Assembly (NCBI RefSeq): GCF_030731085.1
Contig: NZ_JASNFN010000021.1
Coordinates: forward strand, 72,867-136,866
Source of the DNA: Blastococcus carthaginiensis
GTDB taxonomy: Bacteria > Actinomycetota > Actinomycetes > Mycobacteriales > Geodermatophilaceae
Reading direction: 5' to 3'
DNA length: 64,000 nucleotides
Numbering within the stretch: the first letter of the stretch is position 1; every line of letters begins with the position of its first letter. Shown here one piece after another: positions 58,728-64,000 of this stretch. The position numbers were made by a program, and so were the translations under genes. A model generated the notes under the pieces. It did no database searches and was not told the origin of the DNA. It saw only the letters and a program-made list of their open reading frames with translations.

Positions 58728-61060
58728 ACCCGACCGACGTCCGGACCCCGGTCGCCGCCGCCGCGGCCACCCTGCTGGGAGCGCTGGCGCTCACCCCCGT
58801 GTTCACCAGCCGGGCCTGGGTGCCGCCGGTGGTGACCGTCGTCGTCGCCGTCCTCGCCGGTGGCCTGGCGCTGCGCGCGGCGGTGACCCGGTTCGCCGGC
58901 GACCGCGATCCCGGGCTGCTGGGCGCCGTGGCCGTGCCGCTCGGCCAGCTCGTCCTCGTGGTCTGCGTGCTCGCGGCGGTGTTCGTGCCCGACACCGCGC
59001 TGGCCGGGCTGCTGCCCACCCCGACGACGATCGCCCGGCTCGGCGAGGTCTTCGGCGCCGGCACGGCCGAGATCCGCGAGCAGGCCACCCCCGCTCTTCC
59101 GCTGACCGGCCTGCTCGCGCTCACCACGCTGTTCGTCGGGCTGGTCGCCGTCGTCGTCGACTCGCTGGCGGTCGCGGGCCGGCAGGCGGCCGTGGCCGGA
59201 GCGGCCCTGCTCGCGCTCGTGTGCGTGCCGGTGGGCACGGTCACCGGTGGCATCGGGCTGGTGGCGCTGGTCGGGCCGGCCGCCGGCTTCGCCGTCCTGC
59301 TGTGGGCCGACCAGCGCCGGGACCTCCCGGGCCCCACCGGCGGCGCGGGGGCAGCGGTGCGGACCGGCGTGGTCGCGGTGGCGGCCGGCGCCGTCCTCGG
59401 CACGGTGGTGCCCACCCTGCCCGAGGGCTCGTTCGCCACCGGGCTCGGCGGCGGGACCGGATCGGCGACGGGCACGTCGCTGGACCCGGCCGCGGAGCTG
59501 CGCGGGCAGCTGACCCTGCCCGAGCCCGTCCCGCTGCTGCGCGTGGGCAGCTCGGTCGAGGACCCGGGCTACCTGCGCGCCGTCGCCCTCGACGAGTACG
59601 AGCCGGCCGACGGCTGGTCGCTGAGCAACCTCGACGGCGAGACCTCGGTGGCCGACGACGGTTTCCTCGCCCCGCTCCCGGACCGCCAGCCCACGCGGCA
59701 GGTGACCGCCGAGGTGCAGGTCCTCGAGCACGACGACCGGTTCCTCCCGGTGCCGACCTCCCCGCTGTCGGTGCGCGTGGACGGCGAGGAGGCCGCGTGG
59801 CGCTTCGACGAGGCGACCGGCACGGTGTTCGGCCGGGGCGTGACCAGCGCGGGGCTCGCCTACGGGGTGACGGCGGTCGAACCGCGCCCCTCCGAGGAGC
59901 TGCTCGCGCGCGCCCTCCCCCCGCCGCCGGACGACCCGGTGCAGGAGCGCTTCGGCGCGCTGCCCGAGCTGGACCCGGCGATCGCCGAGCTCACGGCGGG
60001 GCTGACCGCCGGCGCCGCGACGCCCTACGAGCGCGTGCTGCGCATCCAGGGGTACCTCACCGACCGGGCCAACGGCTTCGTCTACAGCCTCTCCACCGCG
60101 CCCGGCACGAGCGGCGACGACCTGGTGGACTTCCTGCGGCTCAAGCGCGGCTACTGCGAGCAGTACGCCGGCGCCATGGCCGTGCTGGTGCGGCAGACGG
60201 GGCTGCCGGCCCGGGTGGCCCTGGGGTACACCCCCGGTGAGGTCCAGCCGGACGGCACCCGGCTGATCACGAGCGATGACGCGCACGCCTGGGTGGAGGT
60301 GTACTTCGACGGGATCGGCTGGGTGCCCTTCGACCCCACCCCGCTGGCGGCCGACCGCCAGGTCGAGCTCCCCTGGTCGCCGCGGACCACGGCGGAGGAG
60401 CGGGTCGACGCCGCCCCCGCCGTCCCGGCGCCCACGGCCGTGCCGCAGCCGGCGGTCCCGCGGACGGACCGGCTGCCGGGGGCGCTGCCCCAGGCCACCC
60501 CCCTGGCGGAGACCGCGACCGACCGGGGCCCGCTGCTGGTCACCGCGGGGGTGCTGGTGCTCGGCGCCGTCGTCGTCACCGCACCGGCCGGGGTGCGCGC
60601 GCTGCAGCGCCGCCGCCGGCTGGCGGGGGGTGACGCCGCCGGGCCGTGGGCCGAGTTGCGCGCCGTCGCCACGGACCTCGGCGTGCACCTGCAGGCCTCG
60701 TGGACGCCACGCCGGGTGGCCGAGGCCCTCGCGCTCACCCTGAACCGCGGCCCGGGCGGCCCGACGGCGGAGTCGGCGGTGGCGGCCGTGCGCCGGCTGG
60801 CCCGGGCGGAGGAGGCGGCCAGCTACGGGCGGCCGGGCAGCGAGCCCCCGGCCGCCGAGCTGCGGGCGGCGCTGCGGGCGGCCCGCCGAGGACTGCTCGC
60901 GGCGCGCCCCCGGTCGGTGCGGCTGCGGGCGCTGCTGTGGCCGGCCTCCCTCGTGGCGGGCACGCGGGCGTGGGCCGCGCGGTGGACCCGGGACGAGTCC
61001 GGCCGCCGTCCGGGGCGGACGGCGGCCGGGAACGCGGTGCGCGAGGGCTACTGGTCGTAG
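58724..61060 (+). CDS. TgpA-type membrane transglutaminase
   Basis: The 778-residue protein has a membrane part with about six helices (residues 10-235) and a large extracellular segment, then the transglutaminase-like core. The catalytic triad is visible: Cys478 in RGYCEQYAGAM, His521 in SDDAHAWVEVYFD and Asp537 in WVPFDPTP. A Pro/Ala linker, a further helix near 610 and a C-terminal DUF4129-like cytoplasmic tail follow. It may crosslink or cleave envelope proteins or peptides. ATG 58724 overlaps the DUF58 stop by 4 bp. Its 3' end overlaps the convergent DUF3040 gene by 13 bp. Confidence 0.9.
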   Translation: MNPTDVRTPVAAAAATLLGALALTPVFTSRAWVPPVVTVVVAVLAGGLALRAAVTRFAGDRDPGLLGAVAVPLGQLVLVVCVLAAVFVPDTALAGLLPTPTTIARLGEVFGAGTAEIREQATPALPLTGLLALTTLFVGLVAVVVDSLAVAGRQAAVAGAALLALVCVPVGTVTGGIGLVALVGPAAGFAVLLWADQRRDLPGPTGGAGAAVRTGVVAVAAGAVLGTVVPTLPEGSFATGLGGGTGSATGTSLDPAAELRGQLTLPEPVPLLRVGSSVEDPGYLRAVALDEYEPADGWSLSNLDGETSVADDGFLAPLPDRQPTRQVTAEVQVLEHDDRFLPVPTSPLSVRVDGEEAAWRFDEATGTVFGRGVTSAGLAYGVTAVEPRPSEELLARALPPPPDDPVQERFGALPELDPAIAELTAGLTAGAATPYERVLRIQGYLTDRANGFVYSLSTAPGTSGDDLVDFLRLKRGYCEQYAGAMAVLVRQTGLPARVALGYTPGEVQPDGTRLITSDDAHAWVEVYFDGIGWVPFDPTPLAADRQVELPWSPRTTAEERVDAAPAVPAPTAVPQPAVPRTDRLPGALPQATPLAETATDRGPLLVTAGVLVLGAVVVTAPAGVRALQRRRRLAGGDAAGPWAELRAVATDLGVHLQASWTPRRVAEALALTLNRGPGGPTAESAVAAVRRLARAEEAASYGRPGSEPPAAELRAALRAARRGLLAARPRSVRLRALLWPASLVAGTRAWAARWTRDESGRRPGRTAAGNAVREGYWS

Positions 61061-61446
61061 CGGCGGCGGAAGCGCTCCTCCAGCCGGTTCTTCATCGGCT
61101 GGCGCCCCCGCCGGCCGCCGCGGCCGGCAGCGGTCGAGCCGCGCGGCCCGGCCGGGCCGGGCGCCTCGACGGCACCGGTGGCCCCGCGGTAGTGCAGCAC
61201 CCCGAGGGCGGCACCGCCGAAGGCGACCAGGAAGCCGAGGACCCCCAGCGGGACGGACTCGGCGACGGCGCCGGCGACCAGGACGGCGAGGCCGACCAGG
61301 ACCAGCAGCCCGCCGAGCTGCAGTTTGCGGCGAGCCTTCTGACGGCGATCGCCGGTGCGGACCGAGGATGCGAACTTCGGGTCGTCATCGACGAGGGCGC
61401 GCTCGATCTGCTCCAGCAGACGCTGCTCGTGCTCGGAGAGCGGCAC
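61048..61446 (-). CDS. DUF3040 domain protein
   Basis: The 132-residue protein starts VPLSEHEQRLLEQIERALVDDDPKFASSVR, the signature of the actinobacterial DUF3040 family. Two hydrophobic helices (residues 44-62 and 67-86) and a Gly/Arg-rich basic tail follow. Function is unknown. GGAGG is five bases before GTG 61446, which fixes the start; the long upstream open frame belongs to the shadow of dinB. It has its own 164-bp upstream gap from dinB. Confidence 0.93.
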   Translation of the reverse strand: MPLSEHEQRLLEQIERALVDDDPKFASSVRTGDRRQKARRKLQLGGLLVLVGLAVLVAGAVAESVPLGVLGFLVAFGGAALGVLHYRGATGAVEAPGPAGPRGSTAAGRGGRRGRQPMKNRLEERFRRRYDQ

Positions 61447-61610
61447 GTCGACCTCCAAATGGGCGGAGCCAGTTCCGTCGGAGGCTCCCGCCGACGGTGT
61501 CTCCGAGGATACGAGCCGATTGCACGTGGCGAAAGGCGACGCCTCGGCGAGCCGCCGAGCGCGTCCGGCGATCACTCCTCCGGGTGCAGCCCCGGGCGCA
61601 TCGCCCCTGG

Positions 61611-62825
61611 TCAGCGGGCCGGTCGTCCGGACCCGCCTGAGGAGCCCAGCAGGGTGGCGGGGCGGACCGCGCCGGCACCGAACCGCCGGGCGGCCCGGTC
61701 GGCGGCCAGCTCCGCCTCCCGGCGGCCGTGCTCGCGGGCACCGAGCTCGAGCTGCCGGGGCGCCGAACCCGCCGGGACGAGCCGCTCGACCCGGACCCCG
61801 ACCAGCCGGATGCGGGTCCGGTCCAGCCCCAGGGCGTCGTAGAGGGCACGGGCCGTGTCGTAGAGCTCCTGCCCCACGTCGGTGGGCGCCCCCAGGGTGC
61901 GGCTGCGGGTGATCGTGGTGAAGTCGGCGAAGCGGACCTTGATGCTGACCGTGCGGGCCAGCCAGCCGGTCGAGCGCAGCCGGCCGGCCGTCCGCTCCGC
62001 CAGGCGCAGCAGCTCCCGGTGGACCACGCGGGGGTCGTCGACGTCGGTGGCGAAGGTCTCCTCCGCCCCGGTCGAGCGCTCGGGCTCGTCGGGGACCACC
62101 CGCCGCGGGTCGCGCCCCCAGGCGAGCTCGTGCAGGTGGGTGCCCGCGGCGGCGCCCAGCGCCCGCTGGAGCGTCCTCGCCGGCACGTGGGCGAGATCGC
62201 CCACGGTGCGCAGCCCCAGCCGCAGGAGCGTCTCCTCCGTCTTCGGGCCCACCCCCCACAGCGCGCCCACCGGCAGCGGGTGGAGGAAACCCATGACCTC
62301 CGGGGGGCGGACGACGAGCAGCCCGTCGGGCTTGGCGTGCGTGGAGGCCAGCTTCGCCACGAACTTGGTGCCGGCCACGCCGACCGAGCAGGTGATGCCC
62401 TGCTCGTCGAAGACCCGGGCGCGGAGGAACTCGCCGATCTCCGCGGCGTCGCCCAGCCGGCGACCGGCACCGGCGACGTCCAGGAACGCCTCGTCCATGC
62501 TCAGCGGCTCGACCAGCGGGGTGACCGACCGGAACAGCGCCATGACCGCCCGGGACACCTCGGCGTAGAGCGCCATGTCCCCCGAGAGGACCGTCGCCGT
62601 CGGGCACAGCCGCAGCGCCCGCGCGGTGGGCATGGCCGCGTGCACGCCGTAGCGGCGGGCCTCGTAGGTGGCCGAGGTGACCACGCCGCGGTTGCCCGCC
62701 CCGCCGACGATCACCGGGGTGCCGGCCAGCTCGGGCCGCCGGCGCACCTCGACGCTGGCGAAGAAGGCGTCCATGTCGACGTGCAGCACGGTGCAGCCCT
62801 CCGCACGACCGACCTCCCGCGCCAC
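61611..62825 (-). CDS. dinB: DNA polymerase IV (DinB, Y-family)
   Basis: The Y-family polymerase for translesion synthesis has about 404 residues. VLHVDMDAFFASVEVRRRPEL holds the first catalytic Asp residues and the steric-gate Phe, LVEPLSMDEAFLDVAG the second pair, and GVAGTKFVAKLASTHAKPDGLLVV and the little-finger region follow. GTG 62825 has GGAGG seven bases upstream (62833-62837). A GTG 12 codons later, right before LHVDMD, also has a GGAGG and cannot be excluded. The longest frame starts inside the LexA operator and is unlikely. A perfect SOS box upstream predicts DNA-damage induction. Confidence 0.94.
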   Translation of the reverse strand: MAREVGRAEGCTVLHVDMDAFFASVEVRRRPELAGTPVIVGGAGNRGVVTSATYEARRYGVHAAMPTARALRLCPTATVLSGDMALYAEVSRAVMALFRSVTPLVEPLSMDEAFLDVAGAGRRLGDAAEIGEFLRARVFDEQGITCSVGVAGTKFVAKLASTHAKPDGLLVVRPPEVMGFLHPLPVGALWGVGPKTEETLLRLGLRTVGDLAHVPARTLQRALGAAAGTHLHELAWGRDPRRVVPDEPERSTGAEETFATDVDDPRVVHRELLRLAERTAGRLRSTGWLARTVSIKVRFADFTTITRSRTLGAPTDVGQELYDTARALYDALGLDRTRIRLVGVRVERLVPAGSAPRQLELGAREHGRREAELAADRAARRFGAGAVRPATLLGSSGGSGRPAR

Positions 62826-62840
62826 GCCGCCCCCTCCGCA

Positions 62841-62884
62841 CGTCGACCCCGGCATCGAACGCATGTTCGATGCCGGGGTCGACG
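62841..62884. repeat. Perfect 20-bp inverted repeat enclosing the SOS box
   Basis: Bases 62841-62860 and 62865-62884 are perfect complements around a four-base centre. As RNA from the upstream membrane-protein gene it forms a very stable hairpin beginning 19 bp after that gene's stop, so it can also act as its terminator. Confidence 0.85.
62855..62870 (-). promoter_or_regulatory. LexA (SOS) box of dinB
   Basis: TCGAACGCATGTTCGA matches the mycobacterial/actinobacterial LexA consensus TCGAAC-N4-GTTCGA exactly. On the minus strand TATCGT (62882-62887) is a fitting -10 just upstream, so LexA would sit on the transcription start region. The dinB GTG is 30 bp downstream. Confidence 0.88.
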
Positions 62885-62903
62885 ATAGCGGTGCGGGAGG
62901 CCG

Positions 62904-63566
62904 TCAGCCGGCCGCGACCCGCTGCCGCTCGGCGTCCGTGCGGCTCGGCCACATCTTGGCGCCCAGCACGCCGCCCAGCGCCGCGGCGGTGATCCCCAGG
63001 CCCAGGCCCAGGACGGCCCAGCTCGCGCTGGCGGTCGCCACGTCGGCCACCTGGCCGGCGGCGACGTCGGGCAGGTTCGCCTGCTCGATGCCGGTCACGT
63101 CGGTGACGACGCCGGCGAGCGAGCCCAGCAGGGCACCGCCACCGAACAGGGTCAGGAAGACGATCGAGACCACCGTCAGCGCCCAGACCAGGATGCCGTG
63201 CAGCAGCCCGTCGCTGAACCCGCGCCAGATCGCGCTGGCGCCCGCCGTCAGCCCACCGAGGAACAGGGCGATCAGCCCGTTGATCCCGCTGATCCAGTCG
63301 GCGTTGTTCCCGGTGGCCCCCGGACCGACGTCCCACCAGCCCAGGGCCAGCGTGGCCAGCTGCAGCAGCAGGAAGGTCGGGACGGCGACGATCAGGCCGG
63401 CCCACACCGGGCCCCACCGGACCCGGTCGCGCCGGGGCGGGGCGGCGACGGCCGGGCCTGCCACCGGCGCCGTCGCGGTCGCCCCCTCGGCCGGCCGGTC
63501 GACCGTCCTCTCGCGGACGACGTTGTCCTCGAACGTGGTGTCGGTACGCGTACGACTCTCGGTCAC
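62904..63566 (-). CDS. Four-helix membrane protein of unknown function
   Basis: From GTG 63566, with GGAGGAG nine bases upstream, the protein has 220 residues. A 60-residue polar N-terminus with VVRERTVDRPAEG is followed by hydrophobic segments near 72-95, 107-130, 145-170 and 190-212. The last part (NLPDVAAGQVADVATASASWAVLGLGLGITAAALGGVLGAKMWPSR) resembles actinobacterial membrane proteins whose genes often lie beside stress genes. I do not assign a family. The hairpin containing the dinB SOS box follows its stop. Confidence 0.75.
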   Translation of the reverse strand: MTESRTRTDTTFEDNVVRERTVDRPAEGATATAPVAGPAVAAPPRRDRVRWGPVWAGLIVAVPTFLLLQLATLALGWWDVGPGATGNNADWISGINGLIALFLGGLTAGASAIWRGFSDGLLHGILVWALTVVSIVFLTLFGGGALLGSLAGVVTDVTGIEQANLPDVAAGQVADVATASASWAVLGLGLGITAAALGGVLGAKMWPSRTDAERQRVAAG

Positions 63567-63849
63567 GGGTGATCTCCTCCGGTCGTCGTGCAGTTGCCTC
63601 GCTGCGGGGCGCGGTGCCACGTCCCGCACCCTCGTGGGTGCCCGCTGGAGCCCCGGCCGCCCACGTCGCCCGGCCAGCCGTGACCGGATCGTCACATTCC
63701 CGCCCGGGCCGTTCCGGGAGCGCCCGACAGCTCGTGGTCCCGGGGCAGAACCGCTGGTGGGAGTGCAGGTGTCAACGCATCACGCGGGAGGTACAGCACC
63801 GTCCGGGGCCGCCGCACGGCGGTCCGCACCGACAGGAGCGGAGGAGCCC

Positions 63850-64000
63850 ATGGCGCTCGACGACGAGATGACCAGCACGGACGGCGGAGCCGACGGCGGC
63901 GCCGACGGCGGCGCCGACGGCGGCGCGCACGGCCCGGCCGACAGCAGCGCGGGCCCGGCCGACCACGGCGCGGCCGGTTCGCCCAGCGGTCACGACGGCG
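63850..64000 (+). CDS. Start of a Gly/Asp/Ala-rich protein, cut by the right edge
   Basis: ATG 63850 follows GGAGCGGAGGAG. The first 50 codons read MALDDEMTSTDGG and then tandem GADG units (DNA unit ggcgccgacggc, 63894-63925), then GPADSSAGPADHGAAGSPSGHDG. The frame is open to the edge. Start and ribosome-binding site look real, and the repeat is unlike neighbouring genes. No domain is visible in the part present. It is divergent from the membrane-protein gene. Confidence 0.55.
   Translation, partial: MALDDEMTSTDGGADGGADGGADGGAHGPADSSAGPADHGAAGSPSGHDG

Noticed and set aside
62826..62864. dinB start at ATG 62864
   Set aside because: This ATG lies within the LexA operator and upstream of two well-placed ribosome-binding sites, and the extra residues do not fit the family.

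Overview
The window is very GC-rich DNA, almost all of it coding, with GTG starts, ATGA/GTGA gene overlaps and the mycobacterial/actinobacterial type of SOS box. Gene content fits an actinobacterium making meso-diaminopimelate peptidoglycan: Wag31/DivIVA, SepF, the mraZ-to-ftsZ division cluster, the Streptomyces type of isoleucyl-tRNA synthetase, DUF3040, DUF3556 and DUF4032 proteins. Geodermatophilaceae (Blastococcus, Geodermatophilus, Modestobacter) is my best guess. That is inference from gene style and not from a search. No rRNA, tRNA, phage, insertion sequence or CRISPR array was seen.

Left part (1-27 kb, mostly minus strand). A histidine block (hisD-hisC-hisB) is followed by a small membrane protein and a nucleotidyltransferase-like gene that runs off the edge. 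A lone Lon-substrate-binding-domain gene is divergent from hisD. Next is an apparent four-gene operon of unknown pathway: acyl-CoA synthetase, DUF3556 membrane protein, phytoene-desaturase-like FAD enzyme and PucR-type regulator. After it come dnaE with a membrane protein, a GNAT acetyltransferase, a small MazF-like toxin-antitoxin pair whose toxin looks damaged, a CPBP protease, rluD and lspA. A complete LpqY-SugABC-like (trehalose-type) ABC importer, a DUF4032 kinase-like protein and a CPA1 cation/proton antiporter complete this part.

Middle (27-36 kb). ileS on the plus strand is followed by a convergent hypothetical membrane protein. A second CUT1 sugar importer (binding protein plus two permeases, AglEFG-like) has its ATPase gene divergent. 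Between them lies a 14-bp LacI-family operator identical to the CebR/CelR box, placed exactly between a candidate -35 and -10.

Right part (36-64 kb). The division and cell-wall cluster reads on the minus strand in the order mraZ, rsmH, ftsL, ftsI, murE, murF, mraY, murD, ftsW, murG, murC, ftsQ, ftsZ, pgeF, yggS, sepF, yggT, wag31. From murE to ftsQ every junction is a 4-bp overlap. Upstream of mraZ is a run of 10-bp-spaced repeats that look like the MraZ self-operator. Divergent from mraZ is a MoxR-DUF58-transglutaminase operon. Then come DUF3040, dinB with a perfect LexA box inside a 44-bp inverted repeat, a membrane protein, and the start of a repeat-rich gene cut by the right edge.

Start codons were moved inward from the longest open frame where a ribosome-binding site, a family start or a 4-bp overlap argued for it. 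All homology statements are recognition by eye, with no search run.
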